Below are positions 32,301-42,960 of a stretch of 64,000 nt of DNA, piece after piece. The stretch is from Congeria kusceri (Eukaryota; Mollusca; Bivalvia; Myida; Dreissenidae). Made by a program: the position numbers and the translations under genes. Under the pieces are notes generated by a model. It saw only the letters and a list, made by a program, of their open reading frames with translations, searched no databases and had not been told where the DNA came from. Location: positions 21,161,105-21,225,104 of the forward strand of contig CM051030.1 in the NCBI GenBank assembly GCA_027627225.1, in the 5' to 3' direction. Position 1 is the first letter of the stretch; every line of letters begins with the position of its first letter.

Positions 32301-34380
32301 TTATCCACTCATAGAATTATGTTCAATAAGTATCAAGCGAGAGGAAGTTGTTATTTTAAGTAATATTTATTCAAAAAATGGGTTTATTAGTGACGAGAAT
32401 AGTGTGTGTCGTGAATATCAAATTGCCTTTTGTGTTCCTTTTGATGTCTTAAATAAGTTCAAAGATAATTTTGACAATTCCATAATTTTGTCAATAAATC
32501 AATTGGTTTCAAAAACACAAAAGCGACAGTCTTTTGTCCAAATATGTGTAATGCTCATATGAAAATTGTAGGGCGTTAAAGGGTTGTGGTGTATAAATTC
32601 CCAGCGATTTCATATTTGTCCCGGGACCATTAGTAAGTGAGATTGATCACGAAACTTGGTGTTTGACGAATGCTTAATCAATAATTAGTACCTCAAATAT
32701 CTTATCTAAGATATAAATATCGATGGAACAATGCTGTAGAATGTAGCCTCAGAGACAATAGTAGACAAGAAATAGTTGTACCAGAAGTTGTAAAAGTATG
32801 AGGAGGAGAACCTCTCGTTCCTGATTAACTCAGTATTTGCTTGCACTGAAAATAACTCGTTCCTAGCAAATAACGCTTCTTAATCCTGACTTAAATGATA
32901 ACACTTGACATGATATTTGTCCAATCAATTATTAAAGAATATATATATATGGCTATCAGACTGCTGATATTGTTATGGATTAAAATAAAACTCATAACTT
33001 CGAGGTAAATCTCAATATTTTAAACATCGCACACGATACAGTTTAAATCTGTAAGCGTAATGAGCTGTTATATATGTCTGCTAACTACAATTATTTTGTC
33101 GAATTAGTATGAAAGCTGTTAAAAATAGAAAACAGAAAAATCCGTTCAATTAACAATATTAGATGCTAAAAGGTGCACATGCCAATTACCTGCATGCATG
33201 TGCGACATTGCATATTAACCATTCTGCAATGTATATATGCTTAAGTAGTGTTTTTATGTATCACATACACGCTAAATAGTATTTTTCCGGAGACATACTG
33301 TATAATTGATAAATTCCAGAATGTGATAAAGTCCAAACTACATTTTTAAGTGATTTGGATCATAACCAAACCATTTATAGATTTGTTTTGGAAAAGCTGT
33401 TTATTGTATTATGTATTAAGCCCCTTTTGAGCAACATGGCATTGCAGACCTTAGACGTTTCACTATAACATTCAGTAGATATTGTATGAAAGTACATGTA
33501 AAGCATTAATGGTTTTCTCTTCATTTTCCCCACATATTAACCGAAATATTTGACAAAGCTTCTTCACCAAAACTAACTCATTTATCATACAGATTATGCT
33601 TTACCCGTTTAAATTTCGGTCTTCATCTGCACTTTGTATCAACTTAATTTTGCTTTATCATTAATAAACATAAAAATTCCCAGATAATATTGTTTTTGAA
33701 CCACGAAAGAAACACGGTTTAAAATATATTAACATGATTCTTGCTGATTCTTGTATATAAAAAGAACACAATTATCGTTATTAAACTACCAAATAAGCAA
33801 CGCAAAAGTAGTCCCGATTCTGAGCGCAACATAATACAATGTAGTTCTCATAACACTTGCATACATATTTGTCAAATTATGATAGAATATATATAATTTT
33901 AGCATTATCGATGTCTATCGCCTCTTAACAACTTTATGTCGTTCTGATGAATGGCTGTTCCTGCTTATTTTTTAAATAAACGTTTAAATTGGCTTCTAGA
34001 TATATTTATTCTCTAACAGTTTACTTTGATACTGTGTCAGTAAAGATGCCGACAATTTAATAAAGATGCCGACAATTTAATAAAAACTTGAAATTATTAT
34101 CAATAATGTATTTCCGAAAGATTTCCGAAAGTTATTTCCTATAATAAAATATGATTTTATTTAAACTCACGTTATACAGTATTGCTGGAAATAACGTTAT
34201 ACATATACTAACTCGGATTGTAGAGAACGGCACAATATTAACCTACTTGCAATTAAGCGACGACATCTAAAACCTAGTTTGGTCGTATCCTTCCTAGTTT
34301 GGCTTACCAACGCCCAGGGTGATACAAGTTTTAGGTTTTGGCGCACAAAATGTGCACAAGTCATGCATCTCTCCACATGT
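29340..34380. other. AT-rich intergenic stretch, no gene recognised
   Basis: About 5 kb without splice-flanked coding sequence, RNA genes or the repeat families seen elsewhere. Short ORFs on both strands have no motif. A 20-bp tandem doublet (TAAAGATGCCGACAATTTAA) lies near 34042-34081, and imperfect inverted AAAACCTA/TAGGTTTT motifs at about 34268-34340. Confidence 0.5.
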
Positions 34381-34387
34381 CTACTTG

Positions 34388-34394
34388 TATAAAA
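34388..34394 (+). promoter_or_regulatory. TATA-like motif before an orphan leader exon
   Basis: TATAAAA lies 41 bp upstream of the ATG at 34435. It could serve as a core promoter element if the transcript has a very short leader; support is positional only. Confidence 0.2.
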
Positions 34395-34434
34395 CTTCCG
34401 ATTTGAAAATGTTAAATTAGGATGTCATTTCGCG

Positions 34435-34492
34435 ATGTTTAGTTTAATAAATACGGCGTGTGTCGTTTTAATATGGATTACGTACCAAACAG
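34435..34492 (+). CDS. Orphan signal-peptide exon (58 nt)
   Basis: ATG opens MFSLINTACVVLIWITYQT and then a phase-1 donor, GTATCA. It has the length, hydrophobicity and phase of a leader exon for this IgSF family and shares WIT with the locus 2b leader. No Ig exon follows within several kilobases. It is either a first exon left from a lost gene or an alternative first exon for locus 3. I cannot rule out chance. Confidence 0.4.
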
Positions 34493-34559
34493 GTATCATT
34501 TATTTGTTTAGCAGTTCGTGCCACGCGAAACCCACAGCATTCGTGCTGTCATGCGCTGC

Positions 34560-36370
34560 CTTCGATTAATACTCGCAAAGCGACATCATTAAAGTTCGCA
34601 ACGTTATCTGGCGGCTTCAGTGCGAACGTTCGCGACGAATATCAAATATTGCGACCAACAAGTACATATCTCTTTAACTACTACAGATATTCAATTGAAA
34701 ATTCACACGTGTCTTTAGGGTCATTATGTAAGGTTACTGACCAAGGCCCATAACCTTGACATGCAATAAGCAATTATGCCCCTTTGTGTACTAAGAAAAA
34801 TTTTCAGGTTAAGTTTATGCGTGCAACAGCTCCATATCTCTATATCTACTACAGATATTCAATTAAAACTTCACACATGTATTCGGGGTCATTATTATAC
34901 TGAACAAAAAAGAAAGTATCCACTTAAATACGTATTATTGCTTTTCGATACCTGTATGAAACAAAAAAATTAAGTCACTTTAATAATCTTACGATATATT
35001 TATATTGTTAGTTGTAAAGGTCATAACTTAAGAAGCAAAATATCACAAAATCTAAAATATGAAACATATTGCAGGTTGGTTTGAGTTCATGCAAATTGTT
35101 TATTCAAGAGTTTTTTTTTTTTTTTTTTTCAGGACGATTTGCATAAATTGTTAAGATGTTCTGTTGCCATTATGGTAATTCTAATGAACCACAAACTACA
35201 CAAAATCTGTTTCTGATTCTGTTGCATATTTATGGTTAAACGCAAAGAAAAACCTAACAGGTGTAAATATAAAAATCACAAAACAAGAATAATTAATTGT
35301 CTCCATTGTGCTATTAAACGTTCGACTTATGTCTGTTAATATCCGTCCTGCTCGCAGGATACCAAGAGCCTGGTTTTGCTCGTCCCTATGTAAACATGCC
35401 ATGGGAATTTCACAGGATTTGGACGATTTTATGACCTATCCACAGAAAATCGACAGAAATGACAACATGCATAAAATTTGTTTATATGTTCATTACACAA
35501 CAGGTAATTGAGTTTTGGTGGGCTATTTGGTTTTAAATGATACGGTTTAATAGTAAAAAATCACATTATATTGAAACGAAAGAATATGATCTTTAAGTCG
35601 ATATTCATCAATAAAAAATCTGATTTTTTTTACGATACAGATATGTAAAAGAAGACACTTTCTTTTTTTGTTTTGACTGATGTTCTTTGTGATTTCTATT
35701 TTTACACCTGTCACGTATGTGTACTGTGCTTGACTATAAGTATGGAATTAATTCAGAAAAAAATATTGCATTTTAATTGAAAGATTATTAAGGTTACATG
35801 GACTTTATGTTTTGTTTGAATATTACAGACAGGTATCGGAAACAAATAAAACAATAAGTGGACACTTATTTTTTGTTGAGTATATAAGGTCACTGACAAG
35901 CAGTTAAGCAGAATTATTTCCCTTTTTTGACTTGAATTATTAAAGTTAAAATAGGAGTGCAAGTAAATATCTCTTCTCAGTAACTATTGCAGATAATTAA
36001 TTGAAACTTCACACGTCTTTGTGTTAATTATGTCAGGTTATTTATAGAGATATATCATCAAAGCAGTATGAATAGCCGAGAACGTTGTCCAGAGACAGCT
36101 CTTGTTATTCGAATTATTAATTTACCGATTAGTAAAAATACATGTAATGCGTAAAGGTGTACGGTTATAATAAAAACTTTCTCGTCACAATTCGTCGCGG
36201 CACAAAATAATTCGCAACGAACATTCGCGATAACGCGCGATATTTCGCCGCGAGGATAAGCGATTATTCGTGACATTTCGAGCAAGCGCTCTGCGCTTCG
36301 GGGCAAAATCAGTTTGTCGCATATCGCAAACTTTGCGGGTTTCGCGTTGCACGTACGGTACGGTACGTGT
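34560..36370. repeat. Degenerate repeats and CpG-rich TTCGCGA patches
   Basis: Copies of CTACTACAGATATTCAATT(G/A)AAA(A/C)TTCACAC(G/A)TGT at 34678 and 34848, with a divergent one near 35975, mark a dispersed tandem element. Patches at 34570-34645 and 36180-36370 are rich in TTCGC, CGCGA and TCGCGG in otherwise AT-rich DNA. A poly-T run of about 23 lies at 35108-35130. No gene is supported here. Confidence 0.5.
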
Positions 36371-36404
36371 TTAAGCCAGTACTAATCAGCTTAATCCTGT
36401 CTTA

Positions 36405-36560
36405 TATTGACAGTCAGAATGCGAACTGGCAGCCGGCGTCTAGATTGGCAGTTAATGTTTAGTAAGGGAATTCGAATTGGCAACTGTCTGCCAGTTACCA
36501 GTTTGCCAGACGTGTTGAATGCAAACTGGCAGATAGAACTGGCAACTGGCATATAATTTC
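36405..36560. repeat. Cluster of AACTGGCA/TGCCAGTT motifs
   Basis: At least seven copies of (A/T)TGGCA or its complement lie in about 150 bp on both strands, for example GAACTGGCAG, GAATTGGCAACTG, TCTGCCAGTTACCAG, AACTGGCAACTGGCA. Some pairs resemble NF1-type half-sites. The origin is unknown. Confidence 0.6.
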
Positions 36561-37359
36561 ATGTACATCCCATTCCTAAAATGGCAACGTGAAAATAGCA
36601 TTAACTTAACAAAACAGTCCAGACCGTGTTCATGAACATACTGTAGTGGCCGTCCCTTCTTTACACGTTTGTAACGTTATCACTAGTTTATAATCAAACT
36701 TAGTCCCTTTTCAAAACGATAATTACTTAACTATATTAACTTTCAGTACTTCGAGTTTTCATCAAACACGCTCTTAATTATTCATTCCCATATACACTTT
36801 ACACATGTTGCACGACTTATGAGTCGCTTAACAGTTAGTTGTCGAACGTCTGGCAATTATTACAACAAACAGGTTTTAACGACGTTATTAAAGTCAACCT
36901 ATTTTTAGCAGATTTCAGAATACGTCATTAAGACATAGATATTTCTCAATGGAGAAGCGCTCTGGAACAGTATATTGCACGTCAACGATTCAATGCGTTT
37001 AATTTATAATAAACCGAAGTTTGAAATGTCGGATTATTTAATTACCACAAATAATGGTTAACACATTATGACTCTTGCCAAAATAAGATCAGTACTCGCA
37101 TACACTATTGATTGAACAAGGACGACATCGTGATATACCCCGAAAAGTAAGGAAGTATGAACTCCTCAATGCAACAAAATCGAGAACGAGTTTCATTTCG
37201 TGCTGATATGTGACATTCACAGGCAATAACGGGAACGTTACATCCCTCTATACGCGAAGAATGTTTAATATCATTAAATGTTAAGAAAAATACAACGCAG
37301 TTATACGAAACAAGAAATGTATTTCAAAAAGACAATCGTCGTTGAACTTTTTTTAGTCT

Positions 37360-37625
37360 CACCTATATAAAGAGACTTATCGGACCCCAGATCTTTCTGA
37401 TATCATAGGAAAACTTCTCGGAGCCCCAAATAAATTTGAGAATAATTCAATCCTTATTAATATTTGTACCGTGAATAAACCGATCCTACCACCTATATAA
37501 GGAAACTTCTCCGACCCCAGATTTTTCGGATACGATAGGAAAACTTCTCGGACCCCCAAGTTAATTTGAGAATAACTCAATCCTTATTAAATATTTGTAC
37601 CTTGACTAAACCGATCATACCACCT
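37360..37625 (+). repeat. Tandem repeat, about 128-bp unit, two copies
   Basis: CACCTATATAA(A/G)G(A/G)(G/A)ACTT, CCCCAGAT(C/T)TTTC, ATAGGAAAACTTCTCGGA and AACTCAATCCTTATTAA recur with a 128-bp period, and the start of a third unit may be present. Overlapping ORFs are repeat shadows. Confidence 0.8.
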
Positions 37626-37974
37626 CATACCAGCAATGTTATCCGGCGGCTTTCAGCTACGCTTGTGGTCTCTAGGCGGTATGACCGCGTATTACATATG
37701 CTTCTTTACTAATTTAGTTGACCGCGTGCATCTGCACCAGTCCGACCAATCAGGCCTGCATCCCTTGAGATATAGATTGAGCAATATCCGAACTGAGCTG
37801 AAGCTCTTACCGAAAACGAATGATTCAACATTTCATGATTCTGACTCGGTCTTTGTTCAAATTTCATGTATTATATCCTTTTTCACCTGCGTTTACTTTG
37901 TACTCGTGAATAAATATGATAAAAAATGAATATTTCTATATGAGCTAATAGAATCAGTGTGTAAACTACTAGAT

Positions 37975-38095
37975 ACAGTGTTTAAACAATTGGGCACAGT
38001 GTTTCAACAATTGGGAACAGTGTCTGAACAACTTGGGACAGTGTGTCAACAGTTGGGGACAGTGTGTCAACGATTGGGTACATTTTGCCAATAAG
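37975..38095 (+). repeat. 21-bp tandem repeat (five copies)
   Basis: Units of the form ACAGTGTTTCAACAATTGGG repeat every 21 bp. Because 21 is a multiple of three, a minus-strand ORF reads as heptads (QLLTHCP-like); there is no other sign of coding. Confidence 0.85.
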
Positions 38096-38599
38096 TAAGG
38101 ACGTATCTGTAAAGAAGTTGTTGTTTTGCAGGTACGTCGATGGTTTTGCCTCAATTGACGTATAACATTACTTATGGCTATTTGTATTTATAACAAACAA
38201 AACACAATTATCCAATATAAAGAAAATGTGTATGATTGAAAACGAGCTAGAGCAGATAAGCAGCTTTTATAGAATTGTCCACGATCATCGCACGGCCTCC
38301 GCACGATACCCTTACGGAGTTGGTACAGTACCATATACGATATGGTTCCGGGCTACGAGCTCACGATTAAACAATTATGTATACATTTCAGTTAAGCAAA
38401 ATCGTTGAGGCTACGACGCCAGTAAATCCTTCGATATCGTACGAAATCGAACGGCTTCTTCAAGGAGGACGCACAGAAAGGGAATTTCGGGCAGTTTACC
38501 GGCGCCGTAGACGTCATTTAACCCCAAAATGTAACGAAAATGTCCGCCCCTATATCTAGTTGTTACTTCTCTAATGCTTGTCCGACAACAATGATGCAT

Positions 38600-38602
<3 letters not shown>

Positions 38603-38651
<49 letters not shown>

Positions 38652-38680
38652 TAAAATAATAATAATAATAATAATAATAT
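38603..38680 (+). repeat. (AAT)n microsatellite
   Basis: A nearly uninterrupted ATA/AAT trinucleotide run of about 78 bp with short AAAATAAA breaks. Confidence 0.95.
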
Positions 38681-39120
38681 AAATGAGCATTGATGACTAA
38701 TAAGTACAGATCTTAATCAGTTACATAATAATGTAAGATTGAAAGCATAGTGTATGATTGTTACATAATAATGTAAGACTGAAAACATTTATTTTCAACA
38801 ATCCATCGATGTATTTTTGCGTTGTGTTAATTGGATTATTATTCTTTTTGTGCATATTAACGATGACAATGCATTTGTTGGCGTGACTACCTTTAAACAA
38901 TAACACTCATATGATTGGATTGTTAAAGCCAAAGTAATAATTTGTGAAGCCCTGGCGTGCTCAAACGTTTTAAATCACGGTGTACTGTATACTGTGGAAT
39001 GCTACACAACTCAGTTTTGATACGCATCAGTGTTAAACTTAAATGATTATTTATTAGTGTAACTGAGTAAATGTAAACATAATAAGGAAGTTTGAAACAC
39101 TTCCTGATCAAAATAGCAAA

Positions 39121-39178
39121 ATGGTGAACGTGTTTAAAATCGTAATGTGTTTTGGTGGATTACACATTATTTCCCGAG
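39121..39178 (+). CDS. Candidate signal-peptide exon, possibly exon 1 of locus 3
   Basis: ATG opens MVNVFKIVMCFGGLHIISR, a hydrophobic leader, and the exon ends in phase 1 at donor GTAACA. At 58 nt it matches the orphan leader at 34435 and resembles the locus 2b leader in structure. The next in-phase Ig acceptor downstream is 58369 (phase 1, + strand), which would make a 19-kb first intron filled with repeats. The alternative is that locus 3 starts at the ATG at 58344 and this is an unrelated or orphan leader. Confidence 0.45.
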
Positions 39179-39265
39179 GTAACATTTTGATTTATTTTCT
39201 TGCACTATTTAATCATTATGCGTTTTCCGTCAATATTTAAATCATGATCAAAACGCAAACTCCAC

Positions 39266-39452
39266 ATGTATTGATGAATTATTAGAATTCTACGATGTCA
39301 CTTTGTGGTCTTAGACTTTGATATGAGACAGGATGGCTTATCAGGATTTCAGAGTACATGTAGTCCGGTGTATTAGTGTCTCCAACGGCAACGGTGGGTT
39401 GGGAATATCAAAGTCTAAGATCACACTAATTCTAACGATTCATCAATACATT
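39266..39452. repeat. Foldback (inverted-repeat) element
   Basis: The segment around ATGTATTGATGAATTATTAG and GGTCTTAGACTTTGATAT is repeated inverted as ATATCAAAGTCTAAGATCAC and CGATTCATCAATACAT, giving arms of about 50-60 nt around a loop of roughly 70 nt. A further diverged part-copy follows at 39455-39515. It looks like a small MITE-type foldback element lying just after the leader-exon donor. Confidence 0.7.
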
Positions 39453-39639
39453 TCGAATAATTTATTAATTCTACCATATCACAGTGTGACTCAGCCTTTG
39501 CTATGATAATTTAAGTAGCCACTGGTCTACAATGAAATGAACTACACAAATAAGCTAAACTCTCTGATTTTTGTGATCTATAGATCCACTGAATACACAG
39601 TACTTGAAATGTTGCAGACCATGTTATGTATTAACAAAA

Positions 39640-40664
39640 AACACCGGTGTTATGGAAAATATTCTTTCAAACCACTAGCAGATTTTCACCAAACTTCACA
39701 GGAATGATCCTTGGATGACCCTCTTTCAAAATTTTTCAAATCGTTCTGGTCCGCTGCATATGTAGGTCACCAGAGCTAAAAATTGATTTAAAAAATGAAA
39801 ATTTTACAAATCTCTGAAACCACACGGCTTGGAGCTTTTATATTTGTTATCTGACATCATCTAGTGGTCCTCTACAAAGATTTTCAAATTATGCCCTGGG
39901 GTCAAAACTCCTCTGAAACCGCAAGGCCCAGAGGTTTCATAGTTGGTGTGTAACATTGTAAAATGGTCCTTTACAAAGATTGTTTAAATGATGCCCCTGG
40001 GGTCAAAACTGGCCATGCCCCGGAGGTCACATGGTTTATATAGACTTTAATAGCAAAATGACTTAAAAAATCATCTCCTCTGAAACCACAAGGCTCAGAG
40101 GTTTAATACTTGGTATGTAACATTGTTTAGTGGTCCTCTTCAAAGATTGTTCAAATGATGCCCCTGGGGTCAAAACTGGCCACACCCTGGGGCACACATG
40201 GTTTATATAGACTTAAATAGCAAAATGACTTTAAAAATCTTCTTCTCTAAAATTGCAAGGCCTAGAGGTTTCATATCAACTTTCAAATGAAGCCCCTTGG
40301 GTCAAAACTGGCCGCACCCTGGTATATATATACTTAAATAGCAAAATGAATTTACAAATCTTCTTCTCTGAAACCGCTAGGCCTAGAGGTTTCATATTTG
40401 GTATGTAACATTGTATAGTGGTCCTCTACAAAGATTGTTTGAATGATGCCCCTGGGGTCAAAGCTGGCCACACCCCAGGGTCACATGGTTTATATAGACT
40501 TGAATGGCAAAATGACTTAAAAAATAGTCTCCTCTGAAACTGCAAGGCCCAGATTTTTCATATTTGGTATGTAAACTTGTATAGTGGTCCTCTACAAAGA
40601 TTGTTCAAATGATGCCCCTGGGCCGGCAACTGGCCACACCTTGGGGGTCACATGGTTTATATAG
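39640..40664. repeat. Family B tandem array, left part
   Basis: Six or more copies of the roughly 165-bp unit (GTTTATATAGACTTAAATAG, GCAAAATGACTT, GAAACCGCAAGGCCCAGAGG, GTCCTCTACAAAGATTG, GCCCCTGGGGTCAAAACTGG). The array is interrupted at 40664 by a retrotransposon and resumes at 41401. Confidence 0.9.
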
Positions 40665-41400
40665 GTACTCGCGGAACTGTTATTTAATGCTTAAACAACA
40701 TGATTATTAAGGTAGAGTTAACTGAACTACTGGTGCTAAAAATTTGCTTTTTAAACATGGTTTTGGTAAAGTTTGGATATCCCAAGAAATTGGTAATGTT
40801 AATGTTGTTCTATAAACTTTTAAACAAGGAATACGTGATATTAAATATCAAAATTGGCATGACAGTTTAAATTCAACTCGTTGTGATACATATTGGCAAT
40901 TTAAGTCATTGCTAAACCCAGAAAAATATTTATCTGTTAACATTCCTCTTTGTTATCGTATAAGTTTTGCTAAATTTAGATGTTCTGACCATAAATTTGC
41001 CATAGAAACCGGAAGACATGCAGGTATTTTAAGAGAAGAACGTTATTGTACTTTTTGACTAGAACAATTGCAAATAAGAATAGTAGAAACAGAATTTCAT
41101 GTATTTTTTGAGTGTTTAAAATATATGCAAAAACGCAATTTATATTTGTATTCATGGTTTAACGGCCTAAGTGATGTTGCTTCTTTCAGACATCTTATGC
41201 AATCCACAAATGAAGTTGTACTACAGAAATAAATGACATATATTTTTCAGTTAATGAAAACATAGACATCGATTTACATGTTTATTGTGCACGATTGTGA
41301 GACACAACCTTTCATTATATAAATTTGATTGTATGTTGTATTTTGGGCCGGTGGCCTTTATTTACAAAATAAACTTTTTGTTCTGTTCTGTTCTGTTCTA
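40665..41400 (+). mobile_element. 5'-truncated non-LTR retrotransposon
   Basis: An insertion that splits the family B array at TATAG, present on both sides (40660-40664 and 41399-41403). It carries the C-terminal end of a reverse-transcriptase protein and ends in a (TTCTG)n tail, typical of some LINE clades. Only about 0.74 kb remains, so the copy is a dead fragment. The insertion must be younger than the array. Confidence 0.8.
40816..41232 (+). pseudogene. Non-LTR retrotransposon polyprotein, C-terminal fragment
   Basis: The frame reads QNWHDSLNSTRCDTYWQFKS, then PEKYLSVNIPLCYRISFAKF, then GRHAGILREERYCTF, TGA at 41056-41058, and LEQLQ...ETEFHVFFECLKYMQKR to TAA at 41230-41232. The block RHxGIxREERxCxxC...ExxFHxxxxC is the CCHC-like C-terminal motif of non-LTR retrotransposon reverse-transcriptase proteins. 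The TGA replaces the second Cys codon of the motif. The reverse-transcriptase core is missing. Confidence 0.75.
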
Positions 41401-42085
41401 TAGACATGAATAGCAAAATGACTCTTCTCCTCTGAAACCGCAAGGCCCAGTGGTCTCATATTCGGTATGTATCATTGTATAGTGGTCCTCTACAAAGATT
41501 GTTCAAACGATGCTCCTGGGGTCAAAACAGGCCACACCCTGTGGCTCACATGGTTTATATAGACTTAAATAGCAAAATGACTTTAAAAATCTTCTTCTCT
41601 GAAATTGCAAGGCCTATAGGTTTCATATTAGGTTTCAAATGATACCCCTTGGGTCAAAACTGGCCGCACCCTGTGGCTCACATTGTTTATATAGACTTAA
41701 ATAGCAAAATGACTTTAAAAATCTTCTTCTCTGAAACCGCTATGCCTAGAGGTTTCATATTTGGTATGTAACATTGTATAGTGGTCTTTTACAAAGATTG
41801 TTTGAATGATTTCCCTGGGTTCAAAACTGGCCACACCCCAGGGTCACATGGTTTATATAAACTTGAATGGCAAAATGAATTTAAAAATTTTCTCCTCTGA
41901 AAGTTAAAGGCCTAGAGGTTTTATGTTTGGTATGTAACATTTTGTAGTTGTCCTCTATGAAGATTGTCAAATGATACCCCTGGAGTCAAAGCTGGGCACA
42001 CCCCAGGGCTCACATGGTTTAGATTGACGTAGATGGAAATTTTTTGTCTGAAACCACAAAGCCCAGAGGTTTCATATTTAGTTAA
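41401..42085. repeat. Family B tandem array, right part
   Basis: Continues the array broken by the retrotransposon with about four more units (TATAGACATGAATAGCAAAA, then CTGAAACCGCAAGGCCCAG and so on). Confidence 0.9.
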
Positions 42086-42960
42086 AATATTATATCGAGA
42101 CCTCGATTGGGATTGCATATGGGATTGGTTGGGTCAAGGTCAAGGTCACTGTTACTAAAAATAGAAAAATGGTTTCTGCTCAAAAACTTTAGAACGCATT
42201 GAGATATTTTAATGAAACTTAATACATAGATACCTTATATTGGCACTTCGCATGGGATTGCATATGGCGTGGGAGGGGTCAAGGTCAGTGTTACTAAAAA
42301 TAGAAACAGTTTATGCTCAATATCTCAAGAACGCATTGAGCTATTTTAATGAAACTTAATACATAAATACATTTTTGAGACCTCGATTGGGATCGCATAT
42401 GGGGTGGGTGGGGTCAAGGTCAAGGCCACCGTTTGTATATATATATAATTGGTTTCAGCTAAATATTTAGAGAACCCATTGAGCTATTTTAATGAAACTT
42501 AATACATAAGTACCTCATATCAAGACATTGCTTGGGATTGCATATGGGGTGGGTGTGGTCAAGGTCACTTTACTGAAAATAGAAAAACAGTTTTCGCTCA
42601 ATAACTTGAGAAAGCATAGCGATATTTTAATGAAACTTAATACACATATCTTATATCGAGACCTCACTTGGGTTTTGTTATGGGGTGGGTGGGTCAAGTT
42701 CACTGTTATTAAAAGTAGAAAAATGGTTTAAGCTCAATAACTTAAGAACGCATTGAGATATTTTAATGAAACGTCATACGTAGATACCTTATATCGAGAT
42801 CTTGCTTTACGTATGTGGCGGGTGGGGTGAAGGTCATTGCTACTAAAAATAGAAAAACAATTTTCGCTCAATAACTCGAAAACCTACCGAGATATTTTAA
42901 TGAAACTTCATACATAGATAGCAGGTGAGCGACCTAGGGCCATAGAGGGCCTCTTGTTAG
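42086..42960. repeat. Family C tandem array (about 142-bp unit) and element end
   Basis: About six units with GGGATTGCATATGGGGTGGG, GGGTCAAGGTCACTGTTACT, GAACGCATTGAGATATTTTA and ATGAAACTTAATACATA. It ends with GCAGGTGAGCGACCTAGGGC and GGGCCTCTTGTTAG (42922-42960), the right-end motif shared with several other arrays. The same family is at 56470-57010. Confidence 0.9.

Noticed and set aside
36058..36306. Minus-strand ORF of 82 residues over the CpG-rich patch
   Set aside because: It results from CpG-rich repeat words; no domain or splice structure is visible.
37636..37929. 97-residue ORF on the + strand
   Set aside because: No recognised domain, no splice support and no paralogue in the window; composition is like non-coding sequence.
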